Assembly: GCF_024494685.1 (NCBI RefSeq)
Contig: NZ_JANHDM010000009.1
Location: forward strand, 62,001-126,000
DNA from: Halorubrum rubrum
GTDB taxonomy: Archaea; Halobacteriota; Halobacteria; Halobacteriales; Haloferacaceae
Reading direction: 5' to 3'
DNA: 64,000 nt
The stretch's first letter is position 1, and every line of letters starts with the position of its first letter. Below the pieces are notes generated by a model. That model saw nothing but the letters and a program-made list of their open reading frames with translations, had not been told where the DNA came from and did not search any database. Below, piece after piece: positions 33,482 through 42,608 of this stretch. The position numbers and the translations under genes are program-made.

Positions 33482-34860
33482 TTGACATCCTCCCCGCGCT
33501 GAAGCGCGAGGATTCCCACGGCACCGTACCGCTGGGTTGGGATATTGTGGGTTACGACGTAACCCGTTCTTGAGGCGCGAATGCGCCAGTTCCCTTGTCA
33601 AACAGGAACGTCGATGGCTGTGCCAACCAGCCGTTACTCCTATTCACCGACAGATTCGGTGAACTCGGAGATACTTTCTGCCGAATGTTCTCAGCGCCGT
33701 TCACATCTGCATTCGCCACTGTACCGCACTCATCACAGACATACAGTCCGCGTTCAACACGGTTCGCGTCACGCTTCCGGCCACAGCACGAACACGCCTT
33801 CGAGGTATCCCGCTCAGACACCTTTTCAACCGTGATACCTTCCATCTCCGCCTTGTATTCAAGAAGGTCTGTGAACCGGTCGAACGCCCACGAGTGGAGG
33901 TCAAGATTGCCATGCTTGCCCCAGTTCTTTGACTTATCCTTCTCCGCATCCTCACGGATGCCAGAGAGATCGCCCACCACGATCGTTCCAATTTCCTCGT
34001 CAACACACCGCTGGACGATATGCTTCGAGAGGGTGTGGAAGTAGTGGGTCCGGCGGGCCGACTTCTTTTCGTTCAGCCGGGTGGCCTGCTCTGAGTCCGA
34101 ATCGTCACACCGAGCGATTTGCTTGCTGAAGTAGTAGTCGTCCTGTTTCAAGCAATTGAGCGGGTACAATTCGCTGTGACCGTCTTCATAGGCGAGCGCG
34201 GCGAAGTTGTTGATCCCGAGATCAACACCCACAGTCTTCTCACCGGGGGCTTCAGCCACGTCGATTTCGACCTTACAGACGAAGTGTAGTTCCCATTCGT
34301 CGCCCGTCCATACAATCTTGACTTGTTGGACGTTCTCTACGGTGGAGAGGTCAACGTCCGGGCGAGTTTGGTACTTACACAGGACGAAATCCGACCAGTA
34401 CTCTTTCAGGTTCGATCCTTTTGAGAGTCGAACTCGGTCGTACTGCGTGTCGAGTTTGAACCCGGCAGTTTTGAACGTGACTGTGGAACGCGGGTGTTCG
34501 TCGCCGTGTTTGCGGTAGCCGGGCGGGTTCGCTTTCGTATCCCCGGTTTGTCGTTTGCCGTACCAGCTGTTGAACGCCTCAGCGAGTTCTTGAAGGACTC
34601 GCTGACTTGACTGAGAGTGCAAGTCATCGTAGCGTTCGTGCGACTTCAGGTACGTGGTGAGTTCGTTGTGGTTCGGGATGTGATCGATTTCATCCCAAAT
34701 CCGACTACACGTCCACCGTCCAACGTTCCAGAGTTTCGAGGCGGCGAACCCGAGCGAATCAAGGTCGTCTTGCACCCGAGACTGGTTCCGTATGGAAGCA
34801 GTGTAGGTGCGAGTAACGACTTGATACGCCATACGTAACCTATGTAGATAAAATTACTTG
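33482..34860 (-). mobile_element. IS200/IS605-group (IS1341-type) element carrying only tnpB
   Basis: The right end (33482-33555) with the hairpin CCCCGCGCTGAAGCGCGAGG follows the tnpB stop; the left boundary is set only roughly by the AT-rich stretch around 34840-34860. There is no tnpA, so it cannot move alone. The right end is duplicated exactly at 24224-24297. By analogy with other TnpB systems, the right end plus the tnpB 3' end would be transcribed as the guide RNA, and the guide would be the sequence below 33482. Confidence 0.8.
33552..34832 (-). CDS. tnpB: RNA-guided endonuclease TnpB family protein
   Basis: 426 residues. N-terminal helix-turn-helix/OrfB region, then the RuvC domain: D204 in VGVDLGINN, the second motif region IVVGDLSG (285-291) where most TnpBs have a glutamate but this one has G287, the zinc ribbon C347/C350/C366/C369 and the last aspartate D376 in NADVNGAENI. 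A glutamate just before the zinc ribbon (VSERDTSKAC, E340) could replace the missing acid, as in GDL-type TnpBs. The gene is full length with intact zinc ribbon, so it is probably functional rather than decayed. TATA-like ATTTTATC is near 34848. Confidence 0.93.
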   Translation of the reverse strand: MAYQVVTRTYTASIRNQSRVQDDLDSLGFAASKLWNVGRWTCSRIWDEIDHIPNHNELTTYLKSHERYDDLHSQSSQRVLQELAEAFNSWYGKRQTGDTKANPPGYRKHGDEHPRSTVTFKTAGFKLDTQYDRVRLSKGSNLKEYWSDFVLCKYQTRPDVDLSTVENVQQVKIVWTGDEWELHFVCKVEIDVAEAPGEKTVGVDLGINNFAALAYEDGHSELYPLNCLKQDDYYFSKQIARCDDSDSEQATRLNEKKSARRTHYFHTLSKHIVQRCVDEEIGTIVVGDLSGIREDAEKDKSKNWGKHGNLDLHSWAFDRFTDLLEYKAEMEGITVEKVSERDTSKACSCCGRKRDANRVERGLYVCDECGTVANADVNGAENIRQKVSPSSPNLSVNRSNGWLAQPSTFLFDKGTGAFAPQERVTS

Positions 34861-34935
34861 AAGGCTTGGATTGGAGGCAGAGTGGAATATCCAGCTGTGC
34901 CATCGACCGGTGGAGTGTGAAAGGAAGTGTCGGGT

Positions 34936-34975
34936 TCATCCCCGCGCTGAAGCGCGAGGCTTTCTCCTCGATTCT
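34936..34975 (-). mobile_element. Relic of a related IS right end
   Basis: TCATCCCCGCGCTGAAGCGC and the following GAGGCTTTCTCC resemble the right-end hairpin at 33482 but differ in flanks. It has the same orientation and lies beyond the left end of the intact element, so a second, older insertion probably existed here. Confidence 0.5.
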
Positions 34976-35103
34976 CCGTAACGTGAGCGGGGAGACTCAC
35001 GAACGAGAACAACTACCCGCGAGAACCCGTGAAAACGACGATTCCAAAAAATCTGGAATCGACGTGGCCTTTTGTATTCTCACCGTCAAATATTGCCACG
35101 CAC

Positions 35104-35958
35104 ATGCCCTCCAGTAATCGACGAACGTTCCTCGGTGCGAGCACGGTCGTGGGCCTCGGGGCCCTGGTCGGCGTCGACGCCGTCCGGAACACGAACGCGG
35201 CGACGGACAGCACGGAAGACCACGACGACGGCGACACGAACGGCGAGTCACTCGACGACTGGCTCGCGACGGCCAACGACCCGCGGACGCCGAAGGTCCG
35301 CGACTTCCGGTTCGACGACCCGCCGACGGTGTTCCTCGACGTCTCCGACTCGACGTCGTTCTCGCCGCCCGCCCTCAAGGTGGAGCCCGGAACGACGGTG
35401 ACGTGGGAGTGGACCGACGGCGACGAGGCGCACAACGTCGTCGCCGTCGACGGCGCGTTCGACAGCGGCTCCGCCGAGTCCGGGGCGGAAACGACGTTCG
35501 GGCACGCCTTCGAGGAGACCGGCACCTACCGCTACGTGAGCGAGCCGCAGGCCGACGCGGGGATGAAGGGCGTCGTAGTCGTCGAGTCCGCGCCCTCCAG
35601 CGAGTACCCGGCGGTCGACGAGTGGTTGGTCGACACGAACGGGTACGACGGGGACATCGCCGACCGGAGGGACGAGGACCTCGTCGAGATCGCGACCGGG
35701 GCGGACGGTAACGGTGGACACTTGGCCTTCGAGCCCCACGCGGCGAAGGTCTCGACCGGCACGACCGTCCGCTGGGCGTGGACCGGCGAGGGCGGCGGTC
35801 ACGACGTCGTCTTCGAGGACGCAGATATCCGGACCGAATCGATCGCCGTCGACCCCGGCGTTCACTTCGAGCACACCTTCAACGAGACCGGCGTGTTCCG
35901 ATACGCCTGCCGACCTCACCGCGACCTCGGCCATCGCGGCGCGATCGTCGTCGAGTGA
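35104..35958 (+). CDS. Two-domain halocyanin with altered copper sites
   Basis: 284 residues: Tat signal SNRRTFLGASTVVGLGALVG, then two plastocyanin-like domains (about 62-160 and 195-284). Domain 1 keeps H110 and M154 but has S146 and Q149 where the copper cysteine and histidine belong (YVSEPQADAGMKG), so it should not form a type 1 site. Domain 2 has H233, C269 and H272 with histidine H277 in place of the axial methionine (ACRPHRDLGHRG). Exported electron carrier or copper protein is likely. Start at 35104 is supported by the Tat motif and TATA-like CCTTTTGTAT about 30 nt upstream. It follows the IS region. Confidence 0.87.
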   Translation: MPSSNRRTFLGASTVVGLGALVGVDAVRNTNAATDSTEDHDDGDTNGESLDDWLATANDPRTPKVRDFRFDDPPTVFLDVSDSTSFSPPALKVEPGTTVTWEWTDGDEAHNVVAVDGAFDSGSAESGAETTFGHAFEETGTYRYVSEPQADAGMKGVVVVESAPSSEYPAVDEWLVDTNGYDGDIADRRDEDLVEIATGADGNGGHLAFEPHAAKVSTGTTVRWAWTGEGGGHDVVFEDADIRTESIAVDPGVHFEHTFNETGVFRYACRPHRDLGHRGAIVVE

Positions 35959-36037
35959 GGTCGGCGGTCGCGATCCGCGACGCGGGCTCCCAGCGCCGGC
36001 CCGGATCCCTTAATCGGCCGCCGAACTCACGGTCGAC

Positions 36038-36793
36038 ATGGAGAACCTGAACAAACAGGCGGTCCGGCATGCGGTGTGGGACGCCCTCGAGGAGCGCGGG
36101 ATCGCCCGGTTTCCCTTCCCGCCGCACGAGCGGATCCCGAACTTCGCGGGCGCGGACGAGGCTCGCGACCGACTCGTCGAAACCCCCGAATGGACGGCCG
36201 CGGAGACGGTGAAGGCCAACCCCGACGCCCCACAGCTGCCCGTCCGCCGGGCCGCGCTCCGCGCGGGCAAGACCGTCTACGTGGCCCAGCCGCGGCTCCG
36301 GGATCCGGACCCGTTCCTCCGGCTGGACCCCGCCGCGATCGACGACGTCGACGCCGCCACGACGGTCTCGGGGATCGCCGAACACGGCGTCCCCACCGCC
36401 CCCGAAGACGTCGCCGAGATCGACCTCGTCGTCTCCGGGTCTGTCGCGGTGCGGACGAACGGAACCCGGATCGGGAAGGGCGAGGGGTACAGCGACCTCG
36501 AGTGGGCCGTCCTCCGCGAACTCGACGCCGTCGACGACGACACGGCGGTGGCGACGACGGTCCACGAACTCCAGGTCGTCGACGAGGCTCCGTCGCCGGT
36601 CGAAAACGCCGACCGCCTTCCCGAGCCCGACCGCCACGACGTACCCCTCGATCTGGTCGTGACGCCCGAGCGCACGATCCGAAGGGGAAGCGACGCCGAG
36701 CGTCCCGCGGGCGTCGACTGGGACACGCTCGACGAGGAGCGACTGGACGAGATTCCGGTGCTGGCCGAGCGCGCGCCCGGAATCGATCGGTAG
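36038..36793 (+). CDS. 5-formyltetrahydrofolate cyclo-ligase-like protein
   Basis: 251 residues with the MTHFS fold: N-terminal basic helix NKQAVRHAVWDALEERG, ETVKANPDAPQLPVRRAALRAGKTVYVAQPRLRDPDPFLRLDP, the ATP loop GTRIGKGEGYSDLEWAVL, and a late TVHELQVV. Archaeal members are annotated as 5-FCL family proteins; some may instead act in other ATP-dependent ligations. It fits the folate use implied by gcvT. Confidence 0.85.
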   Translation: MENLNKQAVRHAVWDALEERGIARFPFPPHERIPNFAGADEARDRLVETPEWTAAETVKANPDAPQLPVRRAALRAGKTVYVAQPRLRDPDPFLRLDPAAIDDVDAATTVSGIAEHGVPTAPEDVAEIDLVVSGSVAVRTNGTRIGKGEGYSDLEWAVLRELDAVDDDTAVATTVHELQVVDEAPSPVENADRLPEPDRHDVPLDLVVTPERTIRRGSDAERPAGVDWDTLDEERLDEIPVLAERAPGIDR

Positions 36794-36859
36794 ATCCGAC
36801 CGGATCGGATCGATCGGATCGGCTCGATCGAACTGGACCGGACCGGACCGATCCGGATC
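36783..36859. repeat. Short GATCGG-rich simple repeat
   Basis: A run of imperfect CGGATC/GACCGGA units at the end of the cyclo-ligase gene and in the gap to the ZIP gene. Probably slippage-derived; no regulatory meaning is evident. Confidence 0.6.
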
Positions 36860-36911
36860 AGGTGGCCCCATCCGTCACGGATTTGTCGATGCGGAGACGA
36901 GTTCCACACGG

Positions 36912-37709
36912 ATGGCCCTTTTCGAGAACCTCGCGTTCGTCTTCGTCGCCGGGCTCCTCACGGCGCTCGCGACCGGGCTCGGCGCGCTCCCGTTCTTCTT
37001 TTTCGAGTCCATCAGCGACCGCGGGAACGTGGTCCTCTGGGGACTCTCCTCCGGGATCATGGTGACCGCGTCGCTGTTCGGGCTGATCGACGAGGGACTG
37101 GCCGAGGGGACGGTCGGAGAGGTCGCGGTCGGGATGGCCGTCGGCGTCGTCCTCGTCGTCGTGGCCCACGAGGTCCTCCTCGACGCCGACGTGGATCCCC
37201 ACCAGTACGAGGAGGCGGACTTCCGCAAGCTCGTGTTGATCCTCGGCGTCCTCACGGTCCACAGCTTCCCCGAGGGCGTCGCCGTCGGCGTCTCCTTCGC
37301 CGACCTCGGGCTGGGGGGTGGGGTTTCAGTCCTGGGGTTCACGGTGCCCGCGCTCGCGGTCTTCATGACCCTCGCGATCTCGGTCCACAACGTCCCCGAG
37401 GGGACCGCCATCTCGATCCCGCTGCGGGCGATGGACGTCCCCGAGTGGAAGATGGTGTGGTGGGCGGTGTTCTCGAGCCTCCCGCAGCCGATCGGGGCGG
37501 TGATCGCGTTCGCGTTCGTCCGGATCGCCAGAGAATTTCTCCCGTACGGGTTCGGGTTCGCGGCCGGCGCGATGATCTACCTCGTGCTCACGGAGTTCCT
37601 CCCCGAGGCGCTCGACGCCGGCGAGGGGCTCCCCTACGGCGGCAAGCGCGAACTCGTCGGCGGGATCCTCCTCGGCGCGGCGGTGATGGTCCCGCTGGCG
37701 TACGTCTAG
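36912..37709 (+). CDS. ZIP family metal transporter
   Basis: 265 residues, eight hydrophobic segments. The metal-binding motifs of segments 4 and 5 are present: TVHSFPEGVAVGVSF and SVHNVPEGTAISIPL. Likely imports zinc or another divalent metal. It has no dedicated regulator nearby. Convergent with the P450 gene. Confidence 0.92.
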   Translation: MALFENLAFVFVAGLLTALATGLGALPFFFFESISDRGNVVLWGLSSGIMVTASLFGLIDEGLAEGTVGEVAVGMAVGVVLVVVAHEVLLDADVDPHQYEEADFRKLVLILGVLTVHSFPEGVAVGVSFADLGLGGGVSVLGFTVPALAVFMTLAISVHNVPEGTAISIPLRAMDVPEWKMVWWAVFSSLPQPIGAVIAFAFVRIAREFLPYGFGFAAGAMIYLVLTEFLPEALDAGEGLPYGGKRELVGGILLGAAVMVPLAYV

Positions 37710-37723
37710 GTGCCCGGTTTTGA

Positions 37724-39190
37724 TCACTCCACAAGCTCGTGGACCCGAACGCGGACCGGCCCCGCCGGCCGCGTGTTCGCGCTGGCGCGGAGCGCCAGCT
37801 CCCCGTCAACTGCCTCCAGCCGGGCCCGCCGGAGCAGCGTCGCGGTCGCGAGCCGCAGCTCCTGGCGAGCGAACCGCATCCCGATACAGTGGCGCGGCCC
37901 GCCGCCGAACGGGAAGTAGGCGTACTCCGGCCGCTCGCCGACGGCCGGGCCGGGCGTGTCGTCGCCGAGCGAGACCTCGCCCGACGACGATCCGTGAAGC
38001 CAGCGCTCCGGCCGGTACGTCTCCGGGTCCGCCCACCACCGCCCGTCGCGGTGGACGACCCACGGCGAGAGCGTCACCGCGACGCCGGCCGGGAGCCGGT
38101 AGCCGCCGAGCGTCACCGGTTCGGTCGGCTCCCGGAAGAAGGAGTGGACCGGCGGATACAGCCTGAGCGCCTCGTTGACCGCGGCGGTCAGCGCCGGACA
38201 GTCGCGGACCGCGGCCGGAGAAGGGTCGTCGTCGAACGCCGTGACCTCCCGGCGGACCCGTTCCTGGAAATCGGGGCGCGTCGCGAGCGCGTGGAGGGTG
38301 TAACTCAGCCCGAGCGCGCTCGTCTCGTGGCCGGCGAAGAGGAACGTCACGGCGTTGTCGACGAGCTCGTCGTCGTCGAGCGCGCCCAGCTCCGCGGCCG
38401 CGACGAGCGTCCCGAGCAGGTCGTCCGCGGCCCCCGGATCGGCGGCCGGTCCCGCCGCGCGTCGCTCGGCGACGAGGTCCTCGATCGCCTCGCGTAGCGC
38501 GTCGAGCCGCCGGCGATACCGTCGGTTCGCCGGCGTCGGGATCCACTCGGGTAGAAAGGAGGCCAACCGCCGCATGTCGAACCGCTCGGTGATGCTCTCC
38601 GCCGCCGCGCGCACCGTCTCGCGTTCGCGCTCGACGTCGTCGCCGAGGAGGCTCTCCGCGAGGACCGAGAACGCGTACTCCGTGGCCGTCTCGTGGACGT
38701 CGACGACCTCGCCGTCGTCCCAGTCGGCCGCCGCGCCCCTGGCGTGTTCGACCATGGCGTCGCCGTACGCGTCCACGCGCTCGCGGAAGAACGCCGACCG
38801 CATCGCGGTTCGCTGCTCGCGCCACCGCTCTCCCTCCGCGAGAAAGAGCCCGTCGCCGAGGAGGGTGCCGAGCTGCTCGCGGGGCATCTCGCCTTTCACG
38901 TACCGGTCGTGCTCGTCGACGAGGACCCGCCGGATCGCGTCGGGGTCGGTGAGGAGGTAGCTCTCCGTGCCGAACACGTCGTACCGGGCGACGCCGCCGC
39001 GCTCGGCCGCCCGCCGCTCGTAGAACTCGAGCGCGTCGGCGGCGATCGAGTGGACGTTGCCGAGGAGCGGGAGCCCGTCCGGATCGGGCGGGGAGACGGG
39101 CGTCTCACTATCGTCGGCGTCGTGAGCCGTCGTCTCGACCGCGGATCGCTCGCTCTCGCCGTCGTCGGACCGTCGAACCGTTTCGCTCAT
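37724..39190 (-). CDS. Cytochrome P450
   Basis: 488 residues, a full-length P450 with the oxygen-binding helix AGHETSA (286-292), ExxR (E340-R343 in NEALRLYP), the PERF-like region RPERW and the heme loop FPFGGGPRHCIG with C435. The N-terminal 35 residues are an acidic disordered extension, without membrane anchor. It likely hydroxylates a hydrophobic substrate such as an isoprenoid or carotenoid with electrons from ferredoxin. Divergent from the Bat-type regulator at 39326. Confidence 0.95.
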   Translation of the reverse strand: MSETVRRSDDGESERSAVETTAHDADDSETPVSPPDPDGLPLLGNVHSIAADALEFYERRAAERGGVARYDVFGTESYLLTDPDAIRRVLVDEHDRYVKGEMPREQLGTLLGDGLFLAEGERWREQRTAMRSAFFRERVDAYGDAMVEHARGAAADWDDGEVVDVHETATEYAFSVLAESLLGDDVERERETVRAAAESITERFDMRRLASFLPEWIPTPANRRYRRRLDALREAIEDLVAERRAAGPAADPGAADDLLGTLVAAAELGALDDDELVDNAVTFLFAGHETSALGLSYTLHALATRPDFQERVRREVTAFDDDPSPAAVRDCPALTAAVNEALRLYPPVHSFFREPTEPVTLGGYRLPAGVAVTLSPWVVHRDGRWWADPETYRPERWLHGSSSGEVSLGDDTPGPAVGERPEYAYFPFGGGPRHCIGMRFARQELRLATATLLRRARLEAVDGELALRASANTRPAGPVRVRVHELVE

Positions 39191-39325
39191 GTCTCCCGAT
39201 AGACGCGGCCGCGTGCTGAGGATTCGGCCGGACACGTCCGTGCGTTCTTGTACCCGTCCGCGCCGAACTGGATCCCATCCGAACCGGCTCGCATCTTCAA
39301 GTCGCCGGCGACCGACGATCCTCGC

Positions 39326-40036
39326 ATGCGGTACGTCCACGTGAGGTTCCGGTTCCCGCGGTCGATCCGCCACCCGATGCACGACTTCCTCGACGGCGGT
39401 GAGGAGTGGCGCTCGGAGCTTCTGACCTGGCGTCGGCTCGATGACGGGACGCTCGCGACGCTGTTCCGGGTCACCGCCGCGCGGGAGCCGTACCTCGAAC
39501 GGCTGCGGGCCGTCGACTCGATCGAGCGATTCGAGGTCAGTCCGGCGACCGAGTCGCCTCCCGGCGACGGGGGTGACGGAAGCGACGGGGGCGACGAAAG
39601 CGACGACCCCGAGACGTTCTACCTCAAGGCACACGAGACGCTCGACGGCCCGCTCGACGCGTTCCTCGGCGCGTTCCTCGAGACAGAGTTCCTCTCGGTC
39701 CCGCCCGTCGTGTACCGCCCGGACGGGCGGCTCTCCGTCGGCGTCGTCGGCCCGCCGGACCAGCTGCGGGGGGCGCTCTCGGCGCTCCCGGACGCGATCG
39801 ACGTCGACGTCGACCGGATCGGATCGTACGACGGCGGACGCCGGATCGCGGGGGTCGACGTGACTGACCGGCAGGCTGAGGCGCTCCGCGCGGCGCGACG
39901 GGTCGGCTACTACGACGTGCCGCGGACCGGATCGGTCGACGACGTAGCCGACGCGATCGACTGCTCGTCGTCGACGGCGGGGACACACCTCCGGAAGGCG
40001 GAGGCCGCGCTCGTCGACGCGTACCTCGACGAGTGA
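39326..40036 (+). CDS. Bacterio-opsin-activator-type HTH regulator
   Basis: 236 residues ending in the HTH_10 domain: LTDRQAEALRAARRVGYYDVPRTGSVDDVADAIDCSSSTAGTHLRKAEAALVDAYLDE-like (starting DVTDRQ). The N-terminal half (VRFRFPRSIRHPMHDFL...) is the usual haloarchaeal partner domain, with an acidic insertion around residues 72-95. It lies divergently 135 bp from the P450 gene, so it is a candidate local regulator. ATG at 39326 fits the conserved start MRYVHVRF. Confidence 0.92.
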   Translation: MRYVHVRFRFPRSIRHPMHDFLDGGEEWRSELLTWRRLDDGTLATLFRVTAAREPYLERLRAVDSIERFEVSPATESPPGDGGDGSDGGDESDDPETFYLKAHETLDGPLDAFLGAFLETEFLSVPPVVYRPDGRLSVGVVGPPDQLRGALSALPDAIDVDVDRIGSYDGGRRIAGVDVTDRQAEALRAARRVGYYDVPRTGSVDDVADAIDCSSSTAGTHLRKAEAALVDAYLDE

Positions 40037-40168
40037 ACGCGACCTCGTTGACTACGTCTTGAACGTCTTTTCGTCCGAAACGGCCGTTACGTTTCGAGTG
40101 CGTATTGGACGGGTGTTTCGATCGGAAACGAGTTGATAAAAATGAGACTGTTGCTGGCGCGGTGAACT

Positions 40169-40513
40169 CTTCCAAAGCCCCAGCCGCGAGGGCTCACGGC
40201 TTCACCGTTCGCCGGCCGAGGGCTCCCTTCGGTCGCCCTCGCACGACTCGCGCGGCTTGCTACGCGCCTCACTCAGTCGCTTTGCTCCTTCGCTGCGGTG
40301 TCGCCGGCGGCTCCGCCGCCGGCTGCCAGCGGCGCGTAGCGCCACGCTGCTTACTGCGCCGTGCTTCGTCCTCGCGACTGCCCCTTTGAATCCCACCCCG
40401 CACAGTACCGCAACCGCACCTCACGCCTCCCCAGCCTCGCGGCTCGCTCCGCTCGCCGCGTCCCTCGCGGGCTCCTCGTGCCCTGTCGGGCACTCGGAGG
40501 CGCGCCACCGCTC
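40169..40513 (-). repeat. Dispersed hairpin-rich repeat, copy B
   Basis: About 345 bp, opposite orientation to A and C. On the minus strand it runs GCGGTGGCGCGCCTCCGAG, GAGGAGCCCGCGAGGGA, GAGGCTGGGGAGGCGTGAGG, GGGTGGGATTCAAAGGGGC, then a variable part with GC hairpins, and a block GAGGGCGACCGAAGGGAGCC that continues almost unchanged for about 60 nt in copy C, ending GGCTGGGGCTTTGGAAG. It fills most of the 590-bp gap between the Bat-type gene and gatE. Confidence 0.85.
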
Positions 40514-40626
40514 GGGCGGCCGTTCACTCCTTCTCTGTATTGATCGAACTGGGCCGGGACGGGTCTCGATCGAATGGTGTATACGGAGCAGTGAGCGGAG
40601 GGGAAGCCCGAACCGAGTCGGGAGTC

Positions 40627-42495
40627 CTACGACCGCCTCGCGATCTCCTCGCGGAGCGCGTCGGAGACGACCTCGCCGTCGGCCTTCCCGCGGAGCGCGC
40701 CCATCGCCTCGCCCATCAGCCCGGAGAACGCGCCCATTCCTTCGGCCTCCACTTGGTCGGCGTTGCGCTCGACGACCTCGCGGACCGCCTCGCGGACCGC
40801 CTCGTCGCTCACGCCCGAGAGTCCCGCCGCCTCGACGGCCTCGGCCGCGGTCAGGTCGGGATCCTCGGCGAGCGTCGCGAGCACCTCGGGGACGCCCTCC
40901 TTCGCGAGGTCGCCGTCCTCGACCAACTCGAAGACCGCGAGGAAGTGGTCGTCGGTCAGGTTCTCGACCGGCGCGCCGTCCCGGCGGATCGCCGTCGTCG
41001 TCGACTCCAGCGTCGAGGCCGCGAAGGTGGCGTCGACGCCGCGATCGACGGCGGTCTCGAAGAGCGGGAACCGGCGGCCGAACGCCACCTGCTCGGCGAG
41101 CCCGCGGTCGAGCCCGAACTCCTCGGCGTATCGGTCGGTCTTCTCGTCGAGCAGCTCCGGTCGCTCGACGTCCGAGGGGTCCGGCTCGACCGGCGGCACG
41201 TCGGTCTCGGGGTACATCCGCGCCGCGCCGGGAAGCGGCCGGAGGTAGCGCGTGGTGCCGTCGTCGTTCGCGCCGCGGGTCTCCTCGGGGACGCCCTCGA
41301 TCGCGGCGGCCGCGCGCTCCGCGGCGGCCTCGATCGCGAGATCCGCGGTCTCCGGGTCGGCCGCGACGATGGCGACGGCGTCGTTCTCGCCCGCGTCAAC
41401 CGCCTCGCGAAGCCGCCCGACCTCGGCCTCGGTCACGCCGTAGGCGGGCAGCTCGTCGGTGTGGAAGATCCCGCCCGCACCGTGGCGCTTCGCGTGGTCC
41501 GAAAGCTCCGTGCCGAGCCGGCGGTCCGGCTGTATCTCCCGGCCGACGAGCCCGTCGAAGCCGTACAGCGGGACGGCCGTCACCTTCCCGCCCGCGTCGA
41601 GCGCGCCCCGGATCACGCCGGAGTCGGTGTCGGCGAGGACGTCGGTGACGTCCGAAACGGTTCCGACGCCCGCGTCGCGCTCGCGGAGCTCGTCGCGGAT
41701 CGCGAGCAGTTCGGCCTGTCTCCCCACCTCGCCGCGGACGATGTCCTCGATCCCCGCCAGGTCCTGGACGCCCTTCACCTCGACGCGCGCACCCTCGGCG
41801 ATGGAGACGTTCACGTCCTGACGGATCGTGCCGAGCCCGCGTTTCACCGCGCCGGTCGACCGGAGCAGCATGCCGATCCGCTCGGCCGCCTCCTTCGCCT
41901 GCTCGGGGCTCCGGACGTCCGGACCGGTCCCGATCTCGACGAGCGGGACGCCGAGGCGGTCGAGCGAGTAGACGACGCCGTCGTCCGTCTCCTCGACGCG
42001 CTTCGCCGACTCCTCCTCCAGCATGAGGTCCTCGATGGAGACGCTCCCCTCGCTGGTCTCGATCGCGCCGTCCTGTCCGAGCAGGATCGACCGCTGGAAG
42101 CCGGAGGTGTTCGACCCGTCGATCACGAGCTTCCGCATGACGTGCGCCTGGTCGACGACGCTCACGTCGAGGAGGTCGGCGATCTGGAGCGCCACCGACA
42201 GCGCCTCGTCGTCGACCCAACGGGGGGGTTCGTCGTCCTCCTCGACCAGACAGGTCGTGTCGTACGCGAGGTAGGTGAACTCGCGGTCGACCCGGCTCTC
42301 CTCCAAGGCGGCCTGGTCGAGCTCGCCAAGTTCGCTCTTGGTCGGGTGGAGCCGGCGGGTGATCTCCCGGTCGGCCTCGGCGGGGTCGCGCTCGACGGTC
42401 GGGGAGTCACAGAACAACTTCGTCGCCGTGTCGAGCTGCTGGTGGATCTCCAGCCCGGCGACGAGGCCCAACTCCTCGTGGTCGTACTCGCTCAT
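40627..42495 (-). CDS. gatE: Glutamyl-tRNA(Gln) amidotransferase subunit E
   Basis: Archaeal GatDE subunit that activates Glu-tRNA(Gln) for transamidation. 622 residues: the N-terminal GatB-like cradle (LGLVAGLEIHQQLDTATKLFCDSP), the AspRS-like insertion domain in the middle (GVGTVSDVTDVLADTDSGVIRGAL), and a C-terminal YqeY-like helical tail (FSGLMGEAMGALRGKADGEVVSDALREEI). gatD is not in the window. The gene is flanked on both sides by inverted copies of the dispersed repeat. Confidence 0.97.
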   Translation of the reverse strand: MSEYDHEELGLVAGLEIHQQLDTATKLFCDSPTVERDPAEADREITRRLHPTKSELGELDQAALEESRVDREFTYLAYDTTCLVEEDDEPPRWVDDEALSVALQIADLLDVSVVDQAHVMRKLVIDGSNTSGFQRSILLGQDGAIETSEGSVSIEDLMLEEESAKRVEETDDGVVYSLDRLGVPLVEIGTGPDVRSPEQAKEAAERIGMLLRSTGAVKRGLGTIRQDVNVSIAEGARVEVKGVQDLAGIEDIVRGEVGRQAELLAIRDELRERDAGVGTVSDVTDVLADTDSGVIRGALDAGGKVTAVPLYGFDGLVGREIQPDRRLGTELSDHAKRHGAGGIFHTDELPAYGVTEAEVGRLREAVDAGENDAVAIVAADPETADLAIEAAAERAAAAIEGVPEETRGANDDGTTRYLRPLPGAARMYPETDVPPVEPDPSDVERPELLDEKTDRYAEEFGLDRGLAEQVAFGRRFPLFETAVDRGVDATFAASTLESTTTAIRRDGAPVENLTDDHFLAVFELVEDGDLAKEGVPEVLATLAEDPDLTAAEAVEAAGLSGVSDEAVREAVREVVERNADQVEAEGMGAFSGLMGEAMGALRGKADGEVVSDALREEIARRS

Positions 42496-42608
42496 TACGG
42501 CTCACTCCGGCACGCCGGGACTAAAAGGGTGGCAGTTCGCGGGTGCCGGCGAGCGACGGCGGATGCGAGGGTCATGGACCCCAGCCGGCGACGTGGTATA
42601 TAGCCCAG

